Below, one piece after another: positions 33,081-42,287 of a stretch of DNA of 64,000 nucleotides. The notes under the pieces were generated by a model. It worked only from the letters and a program-made list of their open reading frames with translations, was not told the origin of the DNA and ran no database searches. Made by a program: the position numbers and the translations under genes. The DNA lies in assembly GCA_034003245.1 (NCBI GenBank), contig JAVEYY010000021.1, positions 1-64,000 of the forward strand, written 5' to 3'. Numbering within the stretch: position 1 is the stretch's first letter; each line of letters opens with the position of its first letter. This DNA comes from Perlabentimonas sp034003245. Lineage in GTDB: Bacteria; Bacteroidota; Bacteroidia; Bacteroidales; Tenuifilaceae.

Positions 33081-34994
33081 ATGGTTATGCCAACAAATTT
33101 TCTGCAAAGCATTAACTCACCCGACGATCTTAAGAGGTTACGGGTTGAGGATCTTGAGAATGTTAGCAGGGAGTTAAGGCAGTTTATTATTGATGTTGTT
33201 TCGAATAACCCCGGGCACTTTGGAGCAAGTTTGGGTGTAGTGGAGCTCACTGTAGCACTGCATTACATTTTCAACACGCCAAACGACCGAATAATCTGGG
33301 ATGTTGGACACCAGGCCTATGGGCATAAAATTTTAACTGGTCGCCGCGAAATCTTTCACACCAACCGTAAGTACAAGGGGATTAGTGGTTTTCCCAAACG
33401 AAGCGAGAGCGAATACGATTCCTTCGGAACCGGTCATAGCGCCACTTCAATCTCGGCTGGGCTAGGCATGGCAGTTGCATCGAGCCTAAAGGGCGAAAAC
33501 AGGCATACCGTTGCTATAATTGGTGATGGCTCTATGACTGGTGGTTTGGCCTTTGAGGGGTTGAACCATGGAGGTACCCAGAAATCGAATCTGCTGGTTA
33601 TCCTTAACGATAATAACATGGCCATTGACCCCAACGTGGGCGCGCTAAAGGAGTACTTGCTCGACATAACCACCTCGCAAACATACAATAAGCTAAAAAG
33701 TGACATTTGGAATCTTCTTGGGAAGATGAATCGCCTGGGAACTCGCTCAATGGTTCAAAAACTCGAGAATGCATTAAAATCGGCACTACTCAAACAGAGT
33801 AATCTATTCGAATCGCTTGGTTTTAGATATTTTGGCCCGGTTGATGGTCATGATGTTGTTTACCTTACCCAAATTCTTAACGACCTAAAAAATATACCCG
33901 GCCCCAAGTTGCTACATTGTGTCACAGTAAAAGGTAAAGGTTTTACTCCTGCCGAGGAGAACCAAACAGCATGGCATGCTCCTGGAATTTTCGACAAGGA
34001 TACGGGTGAACGAATTGTGCTAAAATCTGATAAGCCATCACCGCCTCGCTTTCAAGATGTTTTTGGCCACACCATGGTGGAGTTGGCAAAACAAAACGAA
34101 AAAATTGTTGGTATAACACCCGCAATGCCCAGCGGATGCTCCATGAACATAATGATGGAGACAATGCCCGACAGAACCTTTGACGTTGGAATTGCCGAGC
34201 AGCACGCCGTAACCTTTGCCGCAGGATTAGCCGCCGAAGGCCTAGTTCCATTCTGCAATATATACTCGTCGTTTATGCAGCGAGCCTACGATCAGGTTAT
34301 TCACGATGTTGTTCTGCAAAACCTAAACGTTGTTTTCTGCCTCGACAGAGGTGGACTAGTTGGTGAGGATGGAGCCACACATCATGGGGTTTTCGACATT
34401 GCATATATGCGAACAATACCAAATGTAACTATTTGCTCTCCCTTAAACGAAGAGGAACTGAGAAACTTGATGTATACTGCTCAACTACCCAACATGGGTC
34501 CATGGAGTATTCGCTACCCAAGGGGAAACGGCTCGATGGTTGATTGGCAAACGCCCATGAAACAAGTTGAGGTTGGAACGGGGAGAATTCTCAGCGAGGG
34601 AACAGATATCGCCATTTTGTCGTTTGGTCCATTGGGAATAATAGCATCTCAAGCCGTGGAGAAGTTAAAAACTAAAGGGATAAGTGCGGCACATTACGAT
34701 ATGCGTTTTGTGAAACCCATCGACACAAATATCCTAACACAGGTTGGCAAACGTTTTAACACGATTATCACAATTGAAGATGGCGCAATCCAAGGTGGAT
34801 TCGGTTCGGCAGTATTGGAATGGTTAAACGATAACGGATACCAAACCCGAGTGATTAGGATGGGAATACCCGATCGCTTTATAGAGCATGGAACACCTCA
34901 GGAACTTTACCGCGAATGCAGTATTGATGCCGAAAGTATATACAAAACCGCCCGCAGTATTGTTGCGCCAAAGATGATTGGCAAGGTTGTGTAA
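33081..34994 (+). CDS. dxs: 1-deoxy-D-xylulose-5-phosphate synthase
   Basis: 637 residues, full length. The thiamine-diphosphate motif starts at GDG (148-150) and closes at ILNDNNM (about 174-180). The transketolase pyrimidine domain contains FDVGIAEQHAVTFAAGLA. DXS condenses pyruvate and glyceraldehyde 3-phosphate, the first step of the MEP isoprenoid pathway. ATG codons at 33081 and 33087 are both possible starts. A TACCTTTG at 33055-33062 resembles a -7 box but lacks a correctly spaced -33. Confidence 0.96.
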   Translation: MVMPTNFLQSINSPDDLKRLRVEDLENVSRELRQFIIDVVSNNPGHFGASLGVVELTVALHYIFNTPNDRIIWDVGHQAYGHKILTGRREIFHTNRKYKGISGFPKRSESEYDSFGTGHSATSISAGLGMAVASSLKGENRHTVAIIGDGSMTGGLAFEGLNHGGTQKSNLLVILNDNNMAIDPNVGALKEYLLDITTSQTYNKLKSDIWNLLGKMNRLGTRSMVQKLENALKSALLKQSNLFESLGFRYFGPVDGHDVVYLTQILNDLKNIPGPKLLHCVTVKGKGFTPAEENQTAWHAPGIFDKDTGERIVLKSDKPSPPRFQDVFGHTMVELAKQNEKIVGITPAMPSGCSMNIMMETMPDRTFDVGIAEQHAVTFAAGLAAEGLVPFCNIYSSFMQRAYDQVIHDVVLQNLNVVFCLDRGGLVGEDGATHHGVFDIAYMRTIPNVTICSPLNEEELRNLMYTAQLPNMGPWSIRYPRGNGSMVDWQTPMKQVEVGTGRILSEGTDIAILSFGPLGIIASQAVEKLKTKGISAAHYDMRFVKPIDTNILTQVGKRFNTIITIEDGAIQGGFGSAVLEWLNDNGYQTRVIRMGIPDRFIEHGTPQELYRECSIDAESIYKTARSIVAPKMIGKVV

Positions 34995-35035
34995 ACCAAA
35001 CAAATCTTTTTTTATAAACTTTGATGCTGGGCACT

Positions 35036-35067
35036 CTTGCCCAAACCAAAAAAACCAGTTATATTCG
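35036..35067 (+). promoter_or_regulatory. Promoter of tRNA-Leu
   Basis: CTTG at 35036-35039, 20 nt, TATATTCG at 35060-35067 (one mismatch in TTTG). Confidence 0.5.
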
Positions 35068-35092
35068 CACTCCCAAAGAAACACTACCATTT

Positions 35093-35176
35093 GCCCGGAT
35101 GGCGGAATTGGTAGACGCGCTGGTCTCAAACACCAGTGATAGCAATATCGTGCCGGTTCGACCCCGGCTCCGGGTA
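35093..35176 (+). tRNA. tRNA-Leu (CAA)
   Basis: An 84-nt cloverleaf with the long variable arm of a class II tRNA. The acceptor is GCCCGGA / TCCGGGT with a G1-U72 pair, the anticodon arm CTGGT-CTCAAAC-ACCAG with anticodon CAA, and the T arm contains GGTTCGACCCC. The discriminator is A. CCA is not encoded. Confidence 0.93.
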
Positions 35177-35183
35177 CACCAAC

Positions 35184-35219
35184 AAGCCTTTAGCCATTAA
35201 CTGGTTAAAGGCTTTTTTT
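35184..35219 (+). terminator. Terminator of tRNA-Leu
   Basis: The 9-bp stem AAGCCTTTA / TAAAGGCTT, extended by CCA/TGG, ends in a T7 tract. Confidence 0.85.
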
Positions 35220-35270
35220 ACATATCGATTTCTTATCTTTACTGCGCATATCTTTTAAATATTCCGTTCC

Positions 35271-35714
35271 ATGTCAAAAGAAAACATATTAAAGCCTTAC
35301 GGCGAAAAACAACCCAACTTCGATAGGCGTTACCTTGAAATGGCCCATGTGTGGGCCAAGAACTCCTACTGCATTCGCCGACAGGTTGGGGCTCTCATTG
35401 TTAAAGATAAGATGATTATATCCGACGGCTACAACGGAACACCTAGCGGCTTCGAGAATATCTGCGAGGATGAATCGGGCAAAACAAAACCATACGTGCT
35501 CCATGCCGAGGCAAACGCCATTACCAAAGTTGCAAAATCGAACAATAGTAGTGAGGGAGCCACGCTATACGTAACATCAGCCCCATGCATGGAATGCTCA
35601 AAGCTTATCATTCAGGCGGGCATTAAACGAGTTGTTTACAGCGACGACTACCGAGCAACCGAAGGCATTGAACTGCTTAGCAGAGCAGGGATTGAGATTC
35701 TTAAACTGGAATAA
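35271..35714 (+). CDS. Deoxycytidylate deaminase family protein
   Basis: 147 residues. The zinc-binding and catalytic motif is His78-Ala-Glu80 in LHAEANAITK together with Pro-Cys106-Met-Glu-Cys109. The CxxC, the length and the CIRRQVGALIVKDK start match dCMP deaminase (ComEB-like), which makes dUMP for thymidylate synthesis. It stands alone, with 109 bases to the next gene. Confidence 0.9.
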   Translation: MSKENILKPYGEKQPNFDRRYLEMAHVWAKNSYCIRRQVGALIVKDKMIISDGYNGTPSGFENICEDESGKTKPYVLHAEANAITKVAKSNNSSEGATLYVTSAPCMECSKLIIQAGIKRVVYSDDYRATEGIELLSRAGIEILKLE

Positions 35715-35790
35715 ATAGTATCAAACTATTATTTTATATTAAATAAACAGCCCATCCCGAGTCATAACGCATTATCACTCCGAAAAAATC

Positions 35791-35798
35791 TATCTTTG
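35791..35798 (+). promoter_or_regulatory. -7 box for the S41 protease gene
   Basis: TATCTTTG, 26 bases before the ATG. The -33 region is not recognisable. Confidence 0.4.
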
Positions 35799-35823
35799 CA
35801 AATTCATCATACTGGTCACTCCT

Positions 35824-37539
35824 ATGCAGTACAACAATAATAAAAAGGATATTCTATACCCATTAGGCCTTGCGGCTGTTCTTGCAGTGGGCGTTCTTGT
35901 GGGTGTATCGCTAAAGCAGGCTCCCGATCGTACTAGCTTAACCGTTTACCCACGAACCGATAAGCTGTCGAGCATCCTTAACTACATAGAAAATCAGTAT
36001 GTGGATACCGTTTCAATGGGTTCGCTGGTGGAGTCCACAATCCCCACCATGCTAAAATATCTCGATCCTCACTCGGTTTATATCCCAGCCTCTGAACTGC
36101 AAAAGGTAAACGAACCGCTCGATGGCGGATTCGATGGCATAGGTATCACATTTAACATGCCCAACGACACCGTAGTGGTAATGTCTACAATACCTGGTGG
36201 CCCATCAGAAAGGGTTGGGATTGAGGCTGGAGACAGGATTATTACCATTAACGACTCGCTGGTAGCTGGAAAAAATATCAACCAAAATGATATTGTGACA
36301 ATGCTTAAGGGCCCTACAGGAACAAAGGTTTCGGTAGGCATTCAGCGTATTGGTCTTGGTGAACTTCTCAACTTTGAAATTACACGCGATAAGATTCCTA
36401 TTTACAGTATCGACGTTAGCTTTATGCTTAACGATGAGGTAGGATTCATCAAAATTTCGCGTTTTGCACGCACTACTTACACTGAGTTTATTGCTGCTGT
36501 CGACAAGCTGCAAAGTCAAGGCATGAAAAAGATCATAATTGATCTCAGAGGAAACACAGGTGGGTACTTAGATGCCGCTACGAATATTGCCAACGAGTTT
36601 CTCCCCGAAGGGAAACTAATAGTTTACACCCAGGGAAAGGCTCGCCCCCGACAAAATGTGTACTCAACAGCAAAAGGACGATGCCTAAATACTCCTGTAG
36701 CGGTTATTATTGATGAATTTTCTGCATCTGCCAGTGAAATTCTAGCAGGAGCACTTCAGGATAATGACAGGGGTGTTGTAACCGGTCGCCGTTCCTTTGG
36801 AAAAGGATTGGTTCAGGAACAGGTTCTATTCTCCGATGGATCAGCCCTAAGGCTAACCATAGCCCGATATTACACGCCTACCGGACGAAGCATTCAAAAA
36901 CCCTACGAGCCTGGCAACGAGGACTATTTCTACGATATTAGCAACCGCTATCTACATGGAGAATTTCAAGAGCAAGATAGCATACAGCTACAGGATTCGC
37001 TTAAGTTTACAACTCCAGGGGGGAGAATCGTGTATGGTGGTGGTGGAATTATGCCCGATTTCTTTATCCCGATTGACACGCTTGGCGTAACCCCATACTT
37101 CAATCAGGTAGCCAGGCGAAACCTTATTTACCGATTTGCATACAACTTCACCGATAAGCACCGGCGGTCGATGAACTCGATGAAGGATTACAAATCCATA
37201 GAACAGTACCTCGACAATCTCAATATTATGAATCAATTTATCGATTTTGCTCAGGTAAGAGGAGTTAAGCCAAACCACGCAGATCTGGCTAAGTCGAGAT
37301 TTATTATTGAAACCCAGATAAAAGCTTACGTGGCTCGGGGAATTATTGATGATCTTGGGTTTTACCCCATCATCACCCGAATTGATAATACGCTGCTTCG
37401 AACAATAGAAATTCTCCAACAAGATAACGTGCTCGGTATAAACTCGGACAAAGCAGTTAGCAACTTATCTATTAACGGATTAAAACTTGCTGCAGCCAAA
37501 AAGCATTTTATTAAGGATGTTATGGCTATCAATGCTTAA
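35824..37539 (+). CDS. C-terminal processing peptidase, S41 family
   Basis: 571 residues. A single N-terminal membrane segment (about 11-30) directs it to the periplasm. A PDZ domain (about 95-185) follows and then the protease domain. The SASASE motif (300-305) holds the catalytic serine, and Lys327 in RRSFGKGLVQ completes the Ser-Lys dyad. Such tail-specific proteases degrade or trim periplasmic proteins. The C-terminal 130 residues are an added helical region common in Bacteroidota members. It is monocistronic, with its own terminator. Confidence 0.92.
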   Translation: MQYNNNKKDILYPLGLAAVLAVGVLVGVSLKQAPDRTSLTVYPRTDKLSSILNYIENQYVDTVSMGSLVESTIPTMLKYLDPHSVYIPASELQKVNEPLDGGFDGIGITFNMPNDTVVVMSTIPGGPSERVGIEAGDRIITINDSLVAGKNINQNDIVTMLKGPTGTKVSVGIQRIGLGELLNFEITRDKIPIYSIDVSFMLNDEVGFIKISRFARTTYTEFIAAVDKLQSQGMKKIIIDLRGNTGGYLDAATNIANEFLPEGKLIVYTQGKARPRQNVYSTAKGRCLNTPVAVIIDEFSASASEILAGALQDNDRGVVTGRRSFGKGLVQEQVLFSDGSALRLTIARYYTPTGRSIQKPYEPGNEDYFYDISNRYLHGEFQEQDSIQLQDSLKFTTPGGRIVYGGGGIMPDFFIPIDTLGVTPYFNQVARRNLIYRFAYNFTDKHRRSMNSMKDYKSIEQYLDNLNIMNQFIDFAQVRGVKPNHADLAKSRFIIETQIKAYVARGIIDDLGFYPIITRIDNTLLRTIEILQQDNVLGINSDKAVSNLSINGLKLAAAKKHFIKDVMAINA

Positions 37540-37564
37540 GCATACTCCATTTGGATAATAACAG

Positions 37565-37597
37565 GGGTTTAAGTTAAATACTTAAACCCTTTTTTTA
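37565..37597 (+). terminator. Intrinsic terminator
   Basis: Stem GGGTTTAAG / CTTAAACCC with a 7-base loop and a T7 tract. Confidence 0.88.
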
Positions 37598-37657
37598 TAA
37601 CCCTTAACCCTTAAAGATTAAACAGACTGTGAATGATTAACATATCATTACCAAAAG

Positions 37658-37689
37658 GTTGAATTGTAATCCTAGTTTTTGTATATTTG
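37658..37689 (+). promoter_or_regulatory. Promoter of the unknown 235-residue protein gene
   Basis: GTTG at 37658-37661, 20 nt, TATATTTG at 37682-37689. The -7 box contains the TTG at 37687, so that codon cannot be the translation start. Confidence 0.7.
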
Positions 37690-37713
37690 ATCAAAACCCA
37701 AACTACAAAAACT

Positions 37714-38421
37714 ATGGAAATCCAGAATACTATTGAACGCTATGGTGGCGTTATCAAGGAAGAGCCCTTGTCGTGTATTGAGAACGATCTAATCCTCAAG
37801 AATACATGCGTAATTGAAGCTGTATCGCCATACTTTGGCTACTACAGCGAAGTAAAAAGTAACACCAAACCTCACATGGTTTACTTTGTGCTCGACACTT
37901 ATTTCTCGCTCGAAACATTGTTTAGAGCCACAATTGCTGTCCAAAAAAAGCTGAACTTTCCCATTAATGCTGTAACGGGTTCCATAACCATGTTTAACCA
38001 GACTTGTTATGTTATTAGGCTCCTAAACCTTAATAACTATAGCCATATAGCCATGGTTCAGCAGCAGTACATGGAAGAGGGAATTGAGCTGAAGAAGCGA
38101 AGTAGAAGTTTTCAAAACCAGATGGGCATGATTAAGCTTCGACGCTTTTTCACTTTGTCGCAACTAGGCGATGGCCTTTACCTTGAGCAAAATCAGCCCA
38201 ACATGGGCTACTTTAAAATTCCCAAATACATCAACTGGGAAGATTTTAAAAAGTTGACCATAGAAGTGAAGTACGATACGGATTTACTTTACTTTGATGC
38301 AGCCAGAGCATATATCTTCGAGAGTTGCGATATTGTTGATCTGGTTAGGGTTTACCGCGAAAACCTTACCGAGGACCGGCTAAAGGCTATTCGCGATAGG
38401 TACTTAAAGTTACTTGAGTAA
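37714..38421 (+). CDS. Conserved-looking protein of unknown function
   Basis: 235 residues from the ATG at 37714, chosen because the only longer start lies inside the -7 box. I do not recognise the family. It is soluble, rich in aromatic residues, without signal peptide or membrane helix. Notable stretches are SPYFGYYSEVKSNTKPHMVYFVLD (first third) and LRRFFTLSQLGDGLYLEQNQ (middle). The alternation suggests a mixed alpha/beta fold. It lies between an S41 protease and the fumarate reductase operon, with its own promoter, so context gives no role. Confidence 0.75.
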   Translation: MEIQNTIERYGGVIKEEPLSCIENDLILKNTCVIEAVSPYFGYYSEVKSNTKPHMVYFVLDTYFSLETLFRATIAVQKKLNFPINAVTGSITMFNQTCYVIRLLNLNNYSHIAMVQQQYMEEGIELKKRSRSFQNQMGMIKLRRFFTLSQLGDGLYLEQNQPNMGYFKIPKYINWEDFKKLTIEVKYDTDLLYFDAARAYIFESCDIVDLVRVYRENLTEDRLKAIRDRYLKLLE

Positions 38422-38582
38422 ATCGTTTACCAGCCAACAGAACGTTTGACCTGCAGTAGTATCGAGCATCTGCTACAGGTCATCATTCTTATGCTGAACA
38501 ACATAATATTTCAACTCCACTAAGAGGGTATATAAATACACAAATAGTATAACTTGACTCCCAAAACCAAAAAACGTATTCT

Positions 38583-39254
38583 ATGACTGGAATCTTGTAC
38601 TCATCGGTTGGTAAAAAGTTAATAATGAGTATTTCGGGGCTTTTCCTCATGCTCTTCCTTTTGGTGCATCTAGGAACAAACCTGTTACTCCTTATTGGCG
38701 ACGGGGAACTCTACAACAAAGCTGCCCATACCCTAGTGTCGACACCCGCACTTAAAGTGGTTGAATACTTGCTTGCATTTGGCTTCGTGTTTCACATAAT
38801 ATATGCCTCAACGCTTACCCTAAAAAATAGGAAAGCCAGACCTATTCAGTATGCCAAGAGCGGATCAAACGATCTTACCACGTGGTCATCGAAAAACATG
38901 TATATCCTGGGAGGGACAATATTTGTGTTTCTGGTTATTCACCTAATCAACTTCTTCCTTAAGCTACGTTTTGGTGAGGTACCTTACATCACCTACGATG
39001 GAATAGAAATGCACAACTCTTACCAACTCGTTTCGGAGTTCTTTATCGACTACTGGTGGTATAACGTAATTTATATTGTATCGGCGTTGCTGCTTGGCCT
39101 TCACCTTAGCCACGGGTTTTGGAGCGCATTCCAAACCATTGGTATAAACAATCAAAAGTGGATTAAGCGCCTCGAGATAATCTCATGTGTCTACGCAGTG
39201 ATAATTGCAACTGGATTCACCATCATTCCCATCTATTTCTGGTTCTTTCACTAG
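38583..39254 (+). CDS. Fumarate reductase/succinate dehydrogenase cytochrome b subunit
   Basis: 223 residues with five predicted membrane helices, the form of the single-polypeptide di-haem cytochrome b subunit (SdhC/FrdC of the B type). Histidines that could bind haem sit in LVHLGTNLL, FHIIYAST, VIHLINFF and GLHLSHGF. It anchors the flavoprotein and iron-sulfur subunits and exchanges electrons with menaquinone. It is the first gene of the operon, with 59 bases to the flavoprotein start. Confidence 0.92.
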   Translation: MTGILYSSVGKKLIMSISGLFLMLFLLVHLGTNLLLLIGDGELYNKAAHTLVSTPALKVVEYLLAFGFVFHIIYASTLTLKNRKARPIQYAKSGSNDLTTWSSKNMYILGGTIFVFLVIHLINFFLKLRFGEVPYITYDGIEMHNSYQLVSEFFIDYWWYNVIYIVSALLLGLHLSHGFWSAFQTIGINNQKWIKRLEIISCVYAVIIATGFTIIPIYFWFFH

Positions 39255-39313
39255 CAAAGGTTTCAAAATATAGTTTGAATCTATAAATGATCATCTTCAA
39301 ACAAAAAACTGCC

Positions 39314-41233
39314 ATGAATAAACTTAACTCCAAAATACCCGATGGCCCACTAGCCGAAAAATGGACCAAGCACAAGAACTCTCTGCGATTAGTAAATCCA
39401 GCCAACAAGAAGAAACTCGACATAATAGTTGTTGGTACAGGCCTTGCTGGGTCGGGAGCCGCGTCCACGCTGGGTGAGCTGGGTTACAACGTTAAGGTTT
39501 TTTGCTATCAGGATACTCCTCGCCGAGCCCATTCCGTTGCGGCCCAGGGAGGTATTAATGCTGCCAAAAACTACAAGAATGATGGTGACAGTGTTTACCG
39601 CCTCTTCTACGATATGATAAAAGGCGGTGATTACCGTGCCCGCGAGGCCAACGTATACCGGGCTGCTGAGGTGAGCAATCTGGTAATCGATCACTATACC
39701 GCCATGGGCGTACCTTTCGCCCGCGATTACGGGGGATTGCTCGACAACCGGTCTTTTGGGGGCGTTCAGGTAAGCCGAACTTTTTATGCAAAAGGCCAAA
39801 CAGGACAACAGTGTTTACTAGGTGGATATTCCGCGCTGGTTAGGCAACTGCAAACCGGAAAGGTAACCATGTTTCCCCGTCGCGAAATGCTCGACCTGGT
39901 GGTTGTTGATGGCAAAGCACGCGGAATCATTGTTCGAAATCTGATAACCGGCGAAATTGAGCGCCACTCCGCACATGCAGTTGTTTTGGCCACTGGCGGA
40001 TATGGCACTATCTATTACCTTTCAACCCTTGCCGTTAACTCCAATGGATCGGCAGCGTGGAAGGCTCACAAGCGCGGGGCGCTATTTGCAAACCCCAGCT
40101 TTATTCAGATACACCCAACGTCAATCCCCGTTCTAAATGATTTTCAGAGTAAGTTAACCCTAATGAGCGAATCGCTCAGGAACGATGGACGGGTTTGGGT
40201 TCCTAAGACCAAGGGCGATAAGCGAAAGGCAAATGAGATTCCTGAGGATGAGCGCGACTACTACCTTGAGCGTCGATATCCCGCCTTTGGCAATCTAGTA
40301 CCCCGCGATGTTGCCTCGCGTGCTGCCAAGGAGCGCTGCGATGCAGGCTATGGAGTAGGTGACTCGGGTCTATCGGTTTACCTCGATTTTAGGGATGCCA
40401 TTCAGAAACAGGGGAAAAAATCGATTGAAGATAAGTACGGGAACCTCTTCGAGATGTACGAGAAGATTACAGGCGAATCGCCTTACGAAACGCCAATGCG
40501 AATTTATCCTGCCGGTCACTACACCATGGGTGGTCTGTGGGTCGACTATAATTTGATGACCACAGTACCGGGGCTGTTCGCAATAGGCGAGTCAAACTTT
40601 AGCGACCACGGAGCAAACCGACTGGGCGCCAGCTCGCTGATGCAGTGTGCCGGCGATGGCTACTTTATCCTTCCCTACACCATTACCGATTACCTTGCCG
40701 ATGAGATTAGAACACCTAAGGTCAGCATCGATCTACCTGAGTTCTTGCAAACCGAAAAGGAGGCCAAAGATCGAATCGAAAAGTTACTAGCGGTAAAGGG
40801 CAAACAAACCGTAACCTCGTTCCACAAACGATTGGGTAAGATTATGTGGGACTACTGCGGCATGTACCGCAACGAAGAGGGACTTAAAAAAGCCCTAGTT
40901 CTAATTGATGAGTTGGAAAAAGAGTTCTGGAATGATGTAAGAATTCCTGGCGAAGCCGCTGATCTAAATCAGGAAATCGAGAAAGCGGGCAGGGTAGCCG
41001 ACTACTTTGAACTGGCCAAACTCCTTTGTTACGATGCGCTAAACCGCAAGGAGAGCTGCGGCGCTCACTTCCGCGAGGAGAGCCAAACCGAAACCGGTGA
41101 GGCCAAGCGCGACGATGCCAACTACTCATATGTTGCAGCATGGGAATTCGCCGGGGCACAAAGCGAACCCATACTACATAAGGAGGAGCTAAAGTACGAG
41201 TTTGTAAAACTGCAGGAGCGCAGCTACAAGTAA
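39314..41233 (+). CDS. Fumarate reductase/succinate dehydrogenase flavoprotein subunit
   Basis: 639 residues from the ATG at 39314 (MNKLNSKIPDGPLAEKW), which matches the usual Bacteroidota start; an upstream ATG at 39287 would add nine. The FAD-binding GTGLAGSGAAS is at 41-51. His73 in RRAHSVAAQGG is the expected covalent FAD site. The active-site region includes HPTSIP and the late YPAGHYTMGG. It reduces fumarate or oxidises succinate; in anaerobic Bacteroidota, fumarate reduction is usual. The gap to the iron-sulfur gene is 186 bases and holds a small ORF. Confidence 0.95.
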   Translation: MNKLNSKIPDGPLAEKWTKHKNSLRLVNPANKKKLDIIVVGTGLAGSGAASTLGELGYNVKVFCYQDTPRRAHSVAAQGGINAAKNYKNDGDSVYRLFYDMIKGGDYRAREANVYRAAEVSNLVIDHYTAMGVPFARDYGGLLDNRSFGGVQVSRTFYAKGQTGQQCLLGGYSALVRQLQTGKVTMFPRREMLDLVVVDGKARGIIVRNLITGEIERHSAHAVVLATGGYGTIYYLSTLAVNSNGSAAWKAHKRGALFANPSFIQIHPTSIPVLNDFQSKLTLMSESLRNDGRVWVPKTKGDKRKANEIPEDERDYYLERRYPAFGNLVPRDVASRAAKERCDAGYGVGDSGLSVYLDFRDAIQKQGKKSIEDKYGNLFEMYEKITGESPYETPMRIYPAGHYTMGGLWVDYNLMTTVPGLFAIGESNFSDHGANRLGASSLMQCAGDGYFILPYTITDYLADEIRTPKVSIDLPEFLQTEKEAKDRIEKLLAVKGKQTVTSFHKRLGKIMWDYCGMYRNEEGLKKALVLIDELEKEFWNDVRIPGEAADLNQEIEKAGRVADYFELAKLLCYDALNRKESCGAHFREESQTETGEAKRDDANYSYVAAWEFAGAQSEPILHKEELKYEFVKLQERSYK

Positions 41234-41262
41234 ATCGACAAAAATCTCAACAAACATCAAAT

Positions 41263-41361
41263 ATGAAACACCCTTGTAAAGCAGCTTGCACAACCGAGCT
41301 TGCGAGCTCACCGAAGGTAAACACCGATGAACAAACCATGGGTGTTCCATCCTCTCGATAA
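41263..41361 (+). CDS. Possible small ORF in the fumarate reductase operon
   Basis: An ATG-to-TAA frame of 32 codons, starting MKHPCKAACTTELASS, lies in the gap between the flavoprotein and iron-sulfur genes on the same strand. It has two cysteines four residues apart and no hydrophobic segment. There is no Shine-Dalgarno sequence. It may be chance. Confidence 0.25.
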   Translation: MKHPCKAACTTELASSPKVNTDEQTMGVPSSR

Positions 41362-41419
41362 ATATTGCTAAAGAAAAATACTAACGTATTAGTTATTAAT
41401 AATATAAATTTCTGTACGG

Positions 41420-42163
41420 ATGAAAGTTAAGCTAAAAATATGGCGGCAGAAGGACGCTAAATCCAAAGGAAAATTCGAAACCTATCCTCTCGATAACGTT
41501 TCACCCGAGATGTCGTTCCTCGAAATGCTCGACTATCTGAATAGCCAACTTATTACAGATGGTAAAGAGCCCGTAGCCTTTGAGCACGATTGCCGCGAGG
41601 GCATTTGCGGTTGCTGCGGGCTATACATCAACGGCCGCCCTCATGGAGTGATGAGCAAAACCACAACCTGCGAGCTGCATATGCGCGAGTTTAAGGTTGG
41701 AGAAACCATTACCATCGAGCCCTGGCGTGCTGCCTCTTTCCCTGTGATAAAGGATCTGATTATTGAGCGGAACGCTTTCGATAAGATTATGCAGGCCGGT
41801 GGATTTGTATCGGTAAATGCGGGACAAGCCCAGGACGCAAACGCCATTCTTGTGCCAAAACCCAATGCCGACGAAGCTTTCGATGCCGCATCGTGCATAG
41901 GATGTGGGGCTTGTGTAGCTGCATGCAAAAACTCGTCGGCCATGCTGTTTATTGCGGCCAAGGTTTCGCAGCTTGTCCTTTACCCACAGGGCAAGGTTGA
42001 GGCCAAGGAGAGGGTTCAAAAGATGGTGGCCAAAATGGACGAGTTGGGCTTTGGCAGCTGCAGCAATACCCGTGCCTGCGAAGCCGAGTGCCCTAAGGGA
42101 ATATCAATCTCGCACATCGCCCGTTTGAATCGAGAATATATTTGCTCCTCCATTCGAGAGTAA
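41420..42163 (+). CDS. Fumarate reductase/succinate dehydrogenase iron-sulfur subunit
   Basis: 247 residues. The [2Fe-2S] ligands are in CREGICGCCGLY (Cys58, 63, 66 and a later Cys in TTTCELH). The ferredoxin-type second half has CIGCGACVAACKNSS and CEAECPKGIS for the [4Fe-4S] and [3Fe-4S] clusters. It carries electrons between the flavin and the cytochrome b subunit. It is the last gene of the operon, closed by a strong terminator. Confidence 0.95.
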   Translation: MKVKLKIWRQKDAKSKGKFETYPLDNVSPEMSFLEMLDYLNSQLITDGKEPVAFEHDCREGICGCCGLYINGRPHGVMSKTTTCELHMREFKVGETITIEPWRAASFPVIKDLIIERNAFDKIMQAGGFVSVNAGQAQDANAILVPKPNADEAFDAASCIGCGACVAACKNSSAMLFIAAKVSQLVLYPQGKVEAKERVQKMVAKMDELGFGSCSNTRACEAECPKGISISHIARLNREYICSSIRE

Positions 42164-42184
42164 CCTCATTACCTTTTAAAGCCA

Positions 42185-42215
42185 AAAGGCTACTCCTGGC
42201 GAGTAGCCTTTTTTT
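42185..42215 (+). terminator. Terminator of the fumarate reductase operon
   Basis: An 11-bp stem AAAGGCTACTC / GAGTAGCCTTT with a 5-base loop and a T tract. Confidence 0.93.
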
Positions 42216-42254
42216 GTTTTTTAATCATAATTACTATTGATAGATAAAATTATA

Positions 42255-42262
42255 TAACTTTG
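42255..42262 (+). promoter_or_regulatory. -7 box for the TPR gene
   Basis: TAACTTTG 26 bases before the ATG. The nearest TTG lies only 15 nt upstream, so the -33 element is uncertain. Confidence 0.4.
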
Positions 42263-42287
42263 TGCATAGAACTAATTTTAATCGTTT

